From assembly GCA_012064385.1 (NCBI GenBank), contig QRDG01001525.1, forward strand, positions 1,798,001-1,862,000: a stretch of DNA of 64,000 nucleotides, in the 5' to 3' direction. Below, piece by piece: positions 11,947 to 23,072 of this stretch. A program made the position numbers and the translations under genes. Source of the DNA: Puccinellia tenuiflora (taxonomy: Eukaryota > Streptophyta > Magnoliopsida > Poales > Poaceae). Each line of letters starts with the position of its first letter. Position 1 is the first letter of the stretch. Below the pieces are notes generated by a model. That model ran no database searches. It was not told the DNA's origin and was given only the letters and a program-made list of their open reading frames with translations.

Positions 11947-12613
11947 NNNNNNNNNNNNNNNNNNNNNNNNNNNNNNNNNNNNNNNNNNNNNNNNNNNNNN
12001 NNNNNNNNNNNNNNNNNNNNNNNNNNNNNNNNNNNNNNNNNNNNNNNNNNNNNNNNNNNNNNNNNNNNNNNNNNNNNNNNNNNNNNNNNNNNNNNNNNNN
12101 NNNNNNNNNNNNNNNNNNNNNNNNNNNNNNNNNNNNNNNNNNNNNNNNNNNNNNNNNNNNNNNNNNNNNNNNNNNNNNNNNNNNNNNNNNNNNNNNNNNN
12201 NNNNNNNNNNNNNNNNNNNNNNNNNNNNNNNNNNNNNNNNNNNNNNNNNNNNNNNNNNNNNNNNNNNNNNNNNNNNNNNNNNNNNNNNNNNNNNNNNNNN
12301 NNNNNNNNNNNNNNNNNNNNNNNNNNNNNNNNNNNNNNNNNNNNNNNNNNNNNNNNNNNNNNNNNNNNNNNNNNNNNNNNNNNNNNNNNNNNNNNNNNNN
12401 NNNNNNNNNNNNNNNNNNNNNNNNNNNNNNNNNNNNNNNNNNNNNNNNNNNNNNNNNNNNNNNNNNNNNNNNNNNNNNNNNNNNNNNNNNNNNNNNNNNN
12501 NNNNNNNNNNNNNNNNNNNNNNNNNNNNNNNNNNNNNNNNNNNNNNNNNNNNNNNNNNNNNNNNNNNNNNNNNNNNNNNNNNNNNNNNNNNNNNNNNNNN
12601 NNNNNNNNNNNNN
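11947..12613. other. Assembly gap (667 N)
   Basis: A run of N inside the Athila-type pol gene, between protease and the RT catalytic box. Any frame reported across it is meaningless. Gap size may be an estimate. Confidence 0.99.
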
Positions 12614-12635
12614 AGTCTCATTAGGTAATTCAGGT

Positions 12636-13283
12636 TCATAAGGGACTTAGTAAATTTAGAAAAGTTGAACTCATAAGATTCACCAGCGAATTTAGTAAAG
12701 ATCTTTCTTTCTTACAATCTATAATAGCACCACAAGTGTTCAAGAAAGGTCTACCAAATATAATAGGACAAGTTTTACTAGCAGCAGAACCAAGTACTAA
12801 AAAGTCAGTAGGATATTTAACCTTACCACAGAGGACTTCAACATCTCTAACAATTCCAATTGGAGAGATAGTTTCTCTATTAGCAAGCTGAATAACCACA
12901 TCAATTTCTTCAAGCTCACAAGAACCAATTTCATGCATAATCTCCCTGTAGAGCTCATAAGGAATAGCACTAGAACTTGCACCAATATCACATAAACCAT
13001 AATAGCAATGATCACCTATTCTAACAGAAAGCACAGGGACACTATTTTTCCTAGCTTTATTAGGATGTGAAACAATATAAGAAGCTTCTTCACAGAAAAT
13101 GATGTGCCCATCTTCTACACTTTCAGTTACAAGGTCTTTAATTATTCCTACAGCAGGTTTAATAGTTATTTGCTCATCAGGTTCTGTCGGTTTCTTTGCA
13201 CTTTTATTAACCACACTAGTTATGACAGAGTACTCCCTCACTTTAGCAGGAAAGGGAATTTTTTCAATATAAGCTTCAGGCAA
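12636..13283 (-). pseudogene. Gypsy aspartic protease region of Athila-type element
   Basis: This part of the polyprotein would release gag and pol products. The key motif is YGLCDIGASSSAIPYELY, where the usual gypsy form is D-L/S-G-A-S. It is followed by IIFGRPFLNTCGAIID, the expected second hydrophobic-Gly motif. The frame is open over 215 codons, then breaks near the gap. The upstream frame (13477-13238) continues in another phase, so a frameshift lies near 13270. The N-terminal part (IPFPAKVREYSVITS) is linker of unknown role. Confidence 0.8.
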
Positions 13284-14167
13284 AATGTGATCAACAGTAT
13301 TAACCTCAACAGTCCTACAATAGGCAATTTAGCTTTATCCTTATAAGGTTCATGATACTTATCAAAATTCTTTTTAGGCAATTCGAAATAGGAGGCAAAG
13401 GCTTTGTAAAAGTTCACAACAACTTGAGAGTCAAGACCATAAGCATTACTCATATCTTGAAAATTATCAGTATCCATAAAGTTTTAATGCATTCGTAATC
13501 ATATTTTATACCTGACTCTCTACCTTTGTCGCTTTCCCATCCTTCAGCATTCTCTTCAATGCGATCAAGAAGTTCCCATTTAAACTCTTCTTTATTGCTT
13601 GAAAATGACCAGGCACAAGCAGTATCCAACAAGGTTTTATCCTGAAAGAAAGCCTTGCATAGAAATTATCAATAATAATATTACCTGGAAGTCCATGAAC
13701 AGGGCATTTGAGCAATAATGACTTCAATCTCCCCCACGCTTGGGCAATACTCTCTCCATCATGAGGCCAAAAATTATATATAAGATTCCAATGCAATCCT
13801 TGTGGATTTCACTTGGAGGATAGAATTTAAAATAGAATAGAGGCACAATTTCTTCCCAAGTAAGAGACCGACTATTCTGCAGCAGTTTATACCAATGTGC
13901 AGCTCTCCCAGACAATGACAGAGAAAATAATTTCTTCTTCACCTTTCCCATTGTAATACCTGCACACTTAAACAACCCGCATAATTCATGTAAATATAAC
14001 AAATGATCTCCAGGACGGGCAGTTCCATCATAGCGATTATCCATTACACGCTCAGCAATTTTAATAGGTATCTTATATGGGGTTACCTCCTCATCTGGCG
14101 CCTCATCAATTTCAATAGCAGTAGTAGTAGACTTTTTAAAGAGGTAATCAATAGATAGCCTCTCCAT
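13284..14167 (-). pseudogene. Gypsy gag of Athila-type element, frameshifted
   Basis: The probable start is the ATG at 14167-14165 (MERLSIDYLFKKS), because the longer open frame runs back into the LTR and primer site. The capsid-like region has LSLSGRAAHWYKLLQNSRSLTWEEIVPLFYFKF, a retrotransposon gag pattern. The frame then shifts near 13795 to 13796-13506 (ESIAQAWGRLKSLLLKCPVHGLP), and near 13500 again. I do not see a zinc knuckle in the surviving sequence. The element needs gag for particle assembly, so this copy is not autonomous. Confidence 0.8.
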
Positions 14168-14253
14168 AATGAAATAAAATAGCAGACAGAAATAAAAACA
14201 GCACTTACAATAAAAGCTTCCCTTACCAATTCCACTTACCAATAGCGCTTCAC

Positions 14254-14271
14254 TCCCCGGCAACGGCGCCA
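14254..14271 (-). promoter_or_regulatory. Primer binding site, tRNA-Asp type
   Basis: Plus strand TCCCCGGCAACGGCGCCA equals the 3' end of plant tRNA-Asp including CCA. The minus strand is therefore complementary to it. It lies 11 bases from the 5' LTR end. tRNA-Asp priming is a known trait of Athila elements. Confidence 0.85.
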
Positions 14272-14282
14272 GAAAATAGTTT

Positions 14283-15789
14283 TGATGACCCACAAGTATA
14301 GGGGGTGTATCGTAGTATTTTCGATAAATAAGAGTGTCGAACCCAATGAGGAGCAGAAGGTGTTGACAAGTGGTTTCAATCAAGGATTCACTCTAAATGC
14401 TCACAGACAGATTTTTAGTGGTTTTTGATAATGCAGAATAATAAAATACGAGTAAATAAAATGCGGGTAATAATAATTGCAGCAAGTGGCCCAATCCTTT
14501 TTAGAGCAAAGGACAAGCCGGTGGTTCTACTTATGATGACCAAACGTTCTTGAGGACACACGGGAATTTAGTCAAGTGCTTTCGCTTCCTATAGCTGATT
14601 AATCTTCATTGTTTCGATAAGTGTTGTGTGGGTGAACCTATGCTAATGCACCACCCTTCCTAGGACTAATACATACTTGTGATTATACTTCTCATAAGCA
14701 TACCGCAAATACCAGAAAGTAATTAAGATAAATCTAACCACAGCCTTACACTCTGAGATCCTGCTATCCCTTATGCAATGATGTACCAAAGGGGGTTCAG
14801 GTTGCTGTCACTCCGGCAACCCCACAATTAGTAAACCAAATACACAATGCATTCCCCTAGGCCCTTAAAAGGTGAAGTGTCATGTAGTCGACGTTCACAT
14901 GACACCACTAGAAGAATAACACCACAACTTAAGTATCAAACCAATAAATATTACTCAACATAGTTCACTACTAACATCTAGACTTCTCCCATGTCCTCAA
15001 GAACTAAACGAACTACTCACAAGACATCATATGCATCATGATCAGAGGTGATATAATGATGAATAACAATCTGGACATAAACCTTAATTCAATGGTTTCA
15101 CTCAATAGCATCATTCACACGGGGTAATCAACACCGGGAAAGCTTCCCCTATGAACTAGACAAGATTCTACCCAAGATGTTACAGCGGAACGGAGGGGCG
15201 TGATGGGGATGATGGTGCTCAGTGGTGGAGATGATGATGATCCCGATGAAGCCTAGCTCGATGACGATGATGATGGCGATGATCTTCCCCCTCCGGGAGG
15301 GAATTCCCCCGGCAGATTTCTCCCTGCCGGAGAGCTTTTTCTCTCTCTCTGGTTTCCACCTCGTGGCGGCGGCGGAATACCTCTCTATGACTCTCCTCCG
15401 TCTTAGGTTTTCGGGGTGAACAAGTATGCGAAGGGGAGGCCTGTTGGTGGGCCAGGGCCTCCACACCACCTGGTGGCGCCGGCCAGGGGGTGCCACGCCA
15501 CCACATGGTGTGGGCCACTGGCAGCCCTCCTCCGGCTCCCCTTTTGGCTCACGCCCTTATTTGCAAATATAAGGTCTTTTGTATTTGCTCCGGACTCCGT
15601 TGATCTTCAGAAATATGGTATCTTGACGGTCCTTTTCCAGCAGAATTCAGCCTCCGGTGAATAATTCCCCAATGATCATGAAACATGCAAAATAGGTAAA
15701 ATAACATAAGTATCACTTCTAAACACAAAATATATCAATGAATATTAGTAAATTATGATATAAAATAGTGATGCAAAATGGACGTATCA
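14283..15789 (-). repeat. 5' LTR of Athila-type element
   Basis: Near-identical to 5231-6745, with TGAT...ATCA termini. Differences include single-base homopolymer changes and a 9-bp shorter GAT run. On the right it abuts GTGCACCACG, which belongs to copia gag. Confidence 0.93.
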
Positions 15790-17583
15790 GTGCACCACGA
15801 GATTGAGCAAGGGGCCGCTTCCCTAGTTGCTTCTCACTAAGAGGCTTCTTCTTCATTGGGCAATCCCGAACATGGTGCCCTTCAACCTTGCACTTGAAGC
15901 AAATGATGTTGGCCGGATTCTTGACTTGAACTTGGCCCTTCTTCTTCTCAACCTTGGACTTGTTCTTGATGTTGGAGTTGAATCCAAGTCCACTCTTGCA
16001 TTTGGGGATTATTGCACACTCAACATGTTGTCAAGTGCCCTCTTCCCCTCATGACGCTTTTCCAAGCCTTTCTTCAAAGAAGTGGCTTGGGCCTTGAGCT
16101 CTCCTCTCTTCTCTACATGGTTAGTGACAACACAAGTACTAGAGGAGGTAGATGCATCATTGTTAGAGCAACAAGGCAAAGCAAGTAATTCATCACATGA
16201 TGTACCAACATTTTTTGTGGATGAACTACTAGGACTAGCACATGGCAATATAGCATTTTTAGTTACGGTTGTGCTATTATCCACATGAGGCTCACTAGAT
16301 GTTACCTTTGTAGTGATGGCCTCATGAGCTAACTTAAGACAAGCATAGGATGCAAGAAGTTCATCATTAGAGCTAGATAGCTTTTCATGATTCTCTTCCA
16401 ACTTCCCATAGGATGCTAGAAGATCATCATTAGAGCTAGATAGCTTTTCATGACATGATTCCAACTTCTCATACTTGCTAGTTAGCAACTCAAGTTGAGC
16501 CCTTAGCTCAACATTCTCCTTCGACGTAGATGCTTCACAAGAAATTGAGTTAGTAGAACAAGCATCATTAACATTAGGGATGGAAGAAGAAATCTTAGCA
16601 AGCTCTTCATTTAATCTAGCATTTTCATTTTTCGTGACCTTATATTTAGCAATGGCATGGTCATGTTCTTTAATGATTTTAGCTATTATTTCATTATGAG
16701 ACTCCTCGATAGAATCTAGTTTCTCCTCAAGAGAAGCACGAGTCTCATGCTCTTCCTCAAGAGCATCTTCTAACGATGCTTTCTCCATAGCATCATCTCT
16801 TTCGACCTTACCCTTTTCTTCAAGGCTTGCTTCCAAGGCCTCAATAGTTTCCCCACGCTCAATAAGAGTGCTCATGATTTCAAAGAGGTTAGCTTGGAAA
16901 CTTTTATTGCTAGGAAGGGTTTTAAGAATCATTAGACCTTTATTTTGAAGAAGGGCATTAACTTTTTCCATATCATCTTCTTCATCATTATTATCATTAT
17001 CATTATTATCATCATTGTCATTACAAGAAGAAGATTTAGCCATAAGACAATGAGAGGTGGATGAAGAAGAATAATTAATTTTTGAACTACTCAAGTCCAA
17101 ATCTTGTTCCACAATTAATTGGGTTTCCTCTACATTAATATTCATGCAAGAGTTGGAGGGAACACAAGCATTTTTATCATTGGAACAAGATAAAGCAAGC
17201 ATATCATCATTAGATTTGTCTAAGCAATTTTTGGATGGTATGCGAGGACTATCAACACTAGCATGTATGACATTTATAGTGCTAGAAGAGTTTAAGTCCA
17301 AAGATGAGGCGTTGCAACAAGATAGAGATAGAAGATCATCATAAAAGAGCTCACTATCAATATTGCAAAGCCTATCACTACTCACCATTACATTGGTTTG
17401 TGGCTTACCACATTTTGGTGAAGTAGACGAAGACGAGAGCTCGTCACGGCCGGAGGTGGAGGGAGAGCAATCATCCTCAATAGAGTTGGACACTCCATAT
17501 TTATCTTGAAGCTTGGTCCAAAGGTCATGAACGTCCCGTAGAGGCATGAGTGACTCAAAAACTACAACACTCACAAATTTGCA
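15790..17583 (-). pseudogene. Copia gag (second family), C-terminal part
   Basis: The minus-strand frame 17574-16009 continues a gag whose first codons lie at 27756-27541, on the other side of the inserted gypsy element. Features in order are DLWTKLQDKYGVSNSIEDD (gag), a Ser/Asn-rich linker, an acidic run of Asn/Asp/Glu at about 16970-17030, and a long coiled coil. The coiled coil includes two near-identical HEKLSSSND(D/E)LLASY repeats (16340-16470). The frame breaks at TAA (16009) beside a CAATAATCCCC tract. In the next phase the zinc knuckle CFKCKVEGHHVRDC follows at about 15850-15890. The Athila LTR cuts it off at 15789. The frameshift and both interruptions make it non-functional. Confidence 0.82.
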
Positions 17584-20500
17584 TGTAACATCCCAAATTT
17601 TGGAATGTTTTAAAAATCACAAAAATTTAAAACTTTTGTTAATAATTAATTAAAGTCTCCAAAAATTAAGAAAAGCTTTTTTAGAAGATTGTTTTGACAT
17701 CTTCAAAGTTATTTTTTTAAATTAAATTTCCCTTTATCTTCAAATCTCAATTTTAAAGTCTTGGAAATAAAATATTTAAATGGGGTTTTCAAATAGTATT
17801 TTCCCCTTTGGTTTATTGTTTTAAAATAAATAATATGGGGATATTATAAACCCTATTTCATTTGCGGAAATAATTTGATTACTTTTGCAAGCTTTATTTT
17901 ATAAAAAAGTTTATCTTAAATTATTTTAATATGAAAATGAGTTATCATTTGAATGATATTACTCATATTATCCTCTGGTTTTTAATTAAATATTTTGGGA
18001 TATTTATAAACCCTAATTTAGAAAATTCCCAATTAGCCATATAAGGCATATTTGATCAAAAGGGTATTTTGGTAATTTTGATTTTTCCAAAAATAGTTCC
18101 TAAATGTTTATTTTGAATATTTGGAATTTTACAAATTTTTACAAATTTATTTGACTTGATTTGGAGGCCTAATTCAAAAGTTATAAGAGAAAACAGAAAA
18201 ATAAATAAAAAGAAAAATTTGATGACGCCATGCTGACGTCATCACCTTCAAAGCTCGTCCGGCAGTTTCTTCCGTCGATTTTCTCCTCGATTCTTCGTCT
18301 TCAAGACCACCATTCATTCCCCGAGCCCTCCCCCTTGGAAGCCCTCTCGCTCCTCTCTCTTTCCCCTCTATTTCCCCCTCAGATTGCGCCGCCAGGCGGC
18401 CAGAAAAGCTCGCCGGAGTTCGCAGCGGCCGCCGCCGTGCTTCTTCAAATTCCGGCCACCCCGGTGAGTCTCCGCCACCAATTCGTGGTCTCCCCCCTTC
18501 CTTTCACCCCGGCGCACCCCCTCATGCGCCCGCTTGAACTTTTCCCGCAGCAAATCGATGTGCCCGTGCTCGACCCGAAGGTCAACTCCGTGCCGCACGA
18601 CTCCGTCCGCCGCCCGTCGCCGCTCCAGGACGCAATCGATCTTGCCGTCGACGCCATCCTCTCCGAAACGTCGCGCCGCACTTCGCCCCTTCCTCGCCGT
18701 GCCCGGGGGACCACGGTAGCGACGCGCACGACGTCGACCGAGCCCAGCGCCGCCGTCCGAGCCGTCTCCGACGACCACCGCGCCGCCGGGGTAAAACCCT
18801 AGCCTCTGGACCCTTGGATCTGAAACCAGCGGTCGAGATCAGATCGAGCCGATGTGAGCCGAGCCGCGGCTTAAGCCGAGCCGCAGCTCAAGCCGAGCCC
18901 GAGCCACCCTGTTTTCTGGGATTTTTCCCGAAATAAAATTTAAATGGCAGTTTTACAGAAAAGTCCCTGCAACTTCAAACCTTCATATCTTTTTCTCTGT
19001 TTGGCCAAATTAGACAAATAATACCTTTTTGGAAACCTTAGGAAAATTAGAATCTTTTGGCTGTATTAGTTTTCTGTTTTGTCTAATTTATATTTATTCA
19101 AATTTCAAATGAGGAGTTTGAGTAAATTTGACATAACTTTAGTTTAAAAATGTATTTTTGAGTGAATCCAATTCCAGTAGCTTTGTTTAGAAGCCCTCTG
19201 TCCAGAGAGACCAAAACCAGGCCTAGCTACCACCTTTTCAAACATAAACATTGAAAGTGTGCCAAAGGCCATTTAAATGTTAATGTTTTGCAAACCGCAG
19301 TTTCATAATGTTTTTAAAACTCTTTTGACCAACTCTTTTGTGTGATCACTTTGATCAAGACCAATCCCTACAACCTTTGAAACAACCCTTCAACCTATTC
19401 AAATTTGAAATGTTCAAATTTGATTTCAGACCAACCCCTGACCCAAATGGCAAACCCCAAACCTAAATGCATTGATTCTTTTTGCATATGGGATCATGTA
19501 TTGAAGCTTGGACCACCAGCTTAGATATGTTTGTTTCTATCCATGTTTGTTGTTATGTTTGTTTCCTTGGATTGTTGTATTGTTGCTTATTGCCATATGT
19601 TTTTATTGTATAGATTGAACGGAGAGCTATGAGCTACGTTGAAAAAGAGTGTGTGAGCAACGACAAGTTCCAAAAGGCAAGTGCATACACCCTTTCATGA
19701 AAGACCTACTATTTTATTATATTTGCATGGTAGACTATTTCAGTAGTATGCATGATAGGTGTAATACTATATTGCTATGCAGACCTGTTTAGTACATCAC
19801 CCTTTATTCCTGTTGATTTAGGAACCCATTCACTTGGTAGAAGTTAGAACTGCTATGCTGAAATGTTTTATTGTAGTACGAAAGGATAAAAACTCTACTA
19901 AGTTAATGAACTACCTGGGTGGCAATTGGTTTTGCTCTATTGGTGGTCAAAGTTGAGTGGCTGCTCAGGGCCATTTCCATGGTTTTAACTGAGTACGTGC
20001 ACTTGTGAACGGCCACCCAGGAACAAAGAGATTTAAGTCACTCCAAGTTTAGATTGCTTCCAGTGCAGCCACTTGGTATTATGGCTCTGCCTTGACTAAG
20101 TAAGTTCTAGGAACCTGATTCCGACAGTTCTCAGCGGATGAATGTCTTGTATGGGTCTGTCTGACGAACAGGGGACTGGTTCCCAAAGTTCTCGTCTTCA
20201 TCTTCACCTTTCCTTTTCACTTCAAGAAGGTCAAGGACAGAATGGGTTGATGGAGTCTCGTGGTGAAAGTGCACAACCTCTCGAGAGTGTAAAACTATGA
20301 TCATAGCCGTGTCCCCGGTTACGGACAATTCTGAGCAGCTGGACAAGGATGTCGATGGAAAATCTCCTCATTCCAATTTCATAATAAAATTTGATGGGTG
20401 AACTCAGGTATATGAGACCTTGGATGCGTTCCATGGGTGTGTCTCATATTGAAAAGTTGAGAATACAATGTTTATGAAAAGGAGGACAAAATTTGCTTTA

Positions 20501-20940
20501 CGCAATAGCCTTGAACTCCACCAGCCATATAAGCATGTAGTATTAGTCTTGCCATTCTATATTCCACCAAAGTATCACTTGCCAGCCTGTCACAAGGTAT
20601 TGACCCAAATTCCCTGGGCTGCAACGTTAATGTTGCAGGTTTTTACGATGAAGAGTGAGGACGTCTACCTTTCGAGCTTGCAACCAACATGTATGCCAGT
20701 GGCACATGAAGATGATGAAGCTCTCTGTGCTACTTATGTTTCCGCTGCCAAACTTTGCATTCAGGCTAGCCTTTGGCTATGCAATTTGTAAAGAATATTT
20801 TATTTATGGATCTCGCGATGTAATAATTATTTGACATTGATGCATGGTATTACATCTATTTGTGAATTGCTATCCATACTCGATCCAGGGAATAGCATAT
20901 TTCACGATGTGGTCTTGCTTTTCTAAGCGAGGGCGCTACA
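17584..20940 (+). repeat. 5' LTR of gag-only gypsy element
   Basis: AT-rich for the first 640 bases. A GC-rich block follows (about 18290-18910) that is open in several frames on both strands, then AT-rich sequence again. The longest frame, 18230-18802 (190 codons), recurs at 24830-25402 and I regard it as composition-driven. The LTR ends GAGGGCGCTACA. Confidence 0.95.
18223..18241 (+). promoter_or_regulatory. as-1-like paired TGACG motif in 5' LTR
   Basis: TGACG at 18223 and again at 18234, the second inside the palindrome TGACGTCA. The 11-base start-to-start spacing is close to the 12 of the classic as-1 element bound by TGA-type bZIP factors. An AT-rich TTATAAGAG lies 40 bases upstream. 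The role in LTR transcription is inference. Confidence 0.4.
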
Positions 20941-20942
20941 GA

Positions 20943-20954
20943 TGGTATCAGAGC
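20943..20954 (+). promoter_or_regulatory. Primer binding site, initiator tRNA-Met
   Basis: TGGTATCAGAGC, two bases after the 5' LTR end. It is complementary to the 3' end of plant initiator tRNA-Met. Confidence 0.9.
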
Positions 20955-21584
20955 GTAATGTTGCCTGTAGGCTCGAAAACCTTAGGTTTGGATTAGAAAT
21001 AAGAATGACCATAGGAACAAAAGTTATTTTCTTCTTGTCCAAATCTTTCCTAATATCCTTCTTGTAACCTTCTCAACTAATTGCTTTCTAAGTTATCTTA
21101 TCTTATTTATAGATGACCATAACTCAGAAATGTTTCCGAAGACGTTGAAGATCAACATGACAATTATGAGAAGCCATCAAGTGCCTTGATCGAAGACTTC
21201 AAATCTTGACTTCACAACATCTAGAAGTACCTCGACGAACTCAAAGAAATAGAAGAGAATCTTGAAGCATTGAAGGAAGAGATAGACTAGACCACCATTT
21301 TACCCTAATAGCGTTATAGTAATATTGTATTGACTTACCAAATTGTGGTATGGCAGTACTATCGTGTCTATTTTGAAAAACCTTGTTGTGTTTGTTTGTT
21401 ATCCAAACTATAATTTCAAAAATTAAGTAGGAGGAGTTGTTTTTATCTCTATTGGTTGTTTTACTGTTGATTGATGCTTGCTAGATGTTGTTTGTAAGAT
21501 GATTTGTTTTGATCTGCTGTGTCTGGGTATTAATACTTCCCTTAGTATCTTTCTATCTCTACTCATCCATGCTAAACTAAACAG
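20955..21584 (+). other. Leader between primer site and gag
   Basis: A 630-base untranslated leader with several short upstream ATGs and no supported ORF. It presumably holds packaging signals, though none can be pointed to. Confidence 0.6.
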
Positions 21585-23072
21585 ATGTCCCAGCCAAATC
21601 CCAACAACCCGGTGATGCCTACACTACAAGAGTTACTAGATGCACAGAATCAGATGAATCAGCTGATGACACAAGACCTAGAAGATAACAAGAACATTCC
21701 AGCACCACCTCCATCTCAAGTGGATATGTTGATCAGATTCTTAAAGCTTCGACCGGAAAAGTTCTCAAGAGCTGCAGAACCTATTTTGGCCGACGATTGG
21801 CTACTATCTGTGAATAAGGATTTGGTGACCATCGGATGCACAGATGCTGAGAAGGTTAGATTCGCGGCACACCTATTAGAAGGACCTGCAGCAGACTGGT
21901 GGGACAGCTACCAGATCACTTACCCCATTGAAGAGATGACATGGGATTTATTTCAAAAAGGATTCCGTACTGCACATGTTTCATCAGGAGTGATGAAGCT
22001 GAAGAGGGAAGAATTTCTCGATCTTCGACAAGACGACCGAAACATAATAGAATACATGAATGAGTTCAATAACCTGTCGCGCTACGCACCGGATGATGTT
22101 GATACAGATACTAAGAGGAAAGAAAGGTTTCTAAATGGTCTGAATGACGAACTATCCATTCTATTGACAGTTGCCTATACCCCTAACTACCAGTCACTGG
22201 TTGACCAAGCGATAACCTTGGAGAGCAAACTGAAGCAGGTTGCGAACAAGAAGCGAAAGCATAATGTGGAAGAGCATCACTCGGAATCACAGCAGGAATT
22301 GCACACTTCAGATGATGAACGTAATCATTTTGAGTTCAACTATCATGGAGACAATAACCACCATTGTCATAATATTCATAGACACGACTTTCATGGAGAA
22401 ATTGATCACCACATCAACCATGGACACCACATCCCCGTCCATACTGAAGAGGTTTATGATCTCGGAAATGAGCACCTTATGGGAGAAAACAGTAGTCAGA
22501 ACACCCACCCCAAACCCAATAGGAAAGACCTCAGTCAGGTGGAGTGTTGCAAATGCAAGAAAATGGGACACTATTCTTGGGACTGTCCACAAAAGAAGAT
22601 TAGTATTGGTACCAAGCCAACTCAATTCCGAAAGGGACATGTGTTCTCTATAAACAGTGAGAGAGTTCTCAAGAGACCAAACCCAGTTATTGAAGAATTG
22701 TTGATCAACTCATGTTCTGCACGAGTACTTTTCGATGCTGAGGCTACACACTCATTCATATCAAAAGACTTTGTGAGTAAAAATAAGGTATCCTATCAAG
22801 GGATTAGAAGACCCATCAGAGTAAGCTCTACAGAAGGGAAGAGACCAGCAAACGCGGTATGCCAAAACATGACCTTGGAAATTGAGACACACAAGTTTCC
22901 AAGTGAGTTGTTTGTGCTAGACTTGCAAGGGTTGGATATAATCATAGGCAAGGACTGGATGTCCAGGTATGAAGGTCAGATAGATCATGCTAGTAAAGCT
23001 GTCACACTCACCACACCGGAAAAGAAGCGGATCAGATATCAGTTTAAATCAAGAAGCCAAGAAACCAACTGA
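21585..23072 (+). CDS. Gag-protease polyprotein of gag-only gypsy element (495 aa)
   Basis: An intact frame starting MSQPNPNNPVMPTLQELLDA. Residues about 45-215 form the retrotransposon gag capsid domain, with FAAHLLEGPAADWWDSY and YMNEFNNLSRYAPDDVDT. A His-rich tract (14 His in about 40 residues) lies at about 247-288. The zinc knuckle is CCKCKKMGHYSWDC (C-x2-C-x4-H-x4-C) at about 319-333. Residues about 375-480 are a pepsin-like protease fold ending LQGLDIIIGKDWMSRYEGQI. The catalytic triplet is D384-A-E where active relatives have D-S/T-G, so protease activity is doubtful. The protein ends before RT. It would package its own RNA while using enzymes of an autonomous relative; that dependence is inference. 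Confidence 0.85.
   Translation: MSQPNPNNPVMPTLQELLDAQNQMNQLMTQDLEDNKNIPAPPPSQVDMLIRFLKLRPEKFSRAAEPILADDWLLSVNKDLVTIGCTDAEKVRFAAHLLEGPAADWWDSYQITYPIEEMTWDLFQKGFRTAHVSSGVMKLKREEFLDLRQDDRNIIEYMNEFNNLSRYAPDDVDTDTKRKERFLNGLNDELSILLTVAYTPNYQSLVDQAITLESKLKQVANKKRKHNVEEHHSESQQELHTSDDERNHFEFNYHGDNNHHCHNIHRHDFHGEIDHHINHGHHIPVHTEEVYDLGNEHLMGENSSQNTHPKPNRKDLSQVECCKCKKMGHYSWDCPQKKISIGTKPTQFRKGHVFSINSERVLKRPNPVIEELLINSCSARVLFDAEATHSFISKDFVSKNKVSYQGIRRPIRVSSTEGKRPANAVCQNMTLEIETHKFPSELFVLDLQGLDIIIGKDWMSRYEGQIDHASKAVTLTTPEKKRIRYQFKSRSQETN

Larger units (their letters stand above)
5231..15789 (-). mobile_element. Athila-type Ty3/gypsy retrotransposon, both LTRs present, defective
   Basis: Read on the minus strand the order is 5' LTR (14283-15789), primer site, gag, protease, gap, reverse transcriptase, RNase H, integrase, a 3' coiled-coil ORF, polypurine tract and 3' LTR (5231-6745). 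The primer site complementary to tRNA-Asp and the extra 3' ORF are Athila-lineage features. The LTRs are 1507 and 1515 bp and differ at roughly 20 places by eye, about 1-1.5 percent. Coding frames change several times. There is no TSD: the left flank ends CACGC and is copia LTR, while the right flank starts GTGCA and is gag of another copia family. Confidence 0.92.

Noticed and set aside
11783..12641. Frames of more than 230 codons spanning the N run
   Set aside because: They exist only because N is translated as X; no real sequence supports them.
18230..18802. 190-codon frame in the LTR of the gag-only element, repeated at 24830-25402, with an antisense 136-codon frame
   Set aside because: Low-complexity Pro/Ser/Arg product in a GC-rich LTR block open on both strands. 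Preserved only because the LTRs are recent copies.
20468..20791. 107-codon frame in the same LTR (also 27063-27386)
   Set aside because: No recognisable domain and located in the LTR leader region. No independent evidence for translation.
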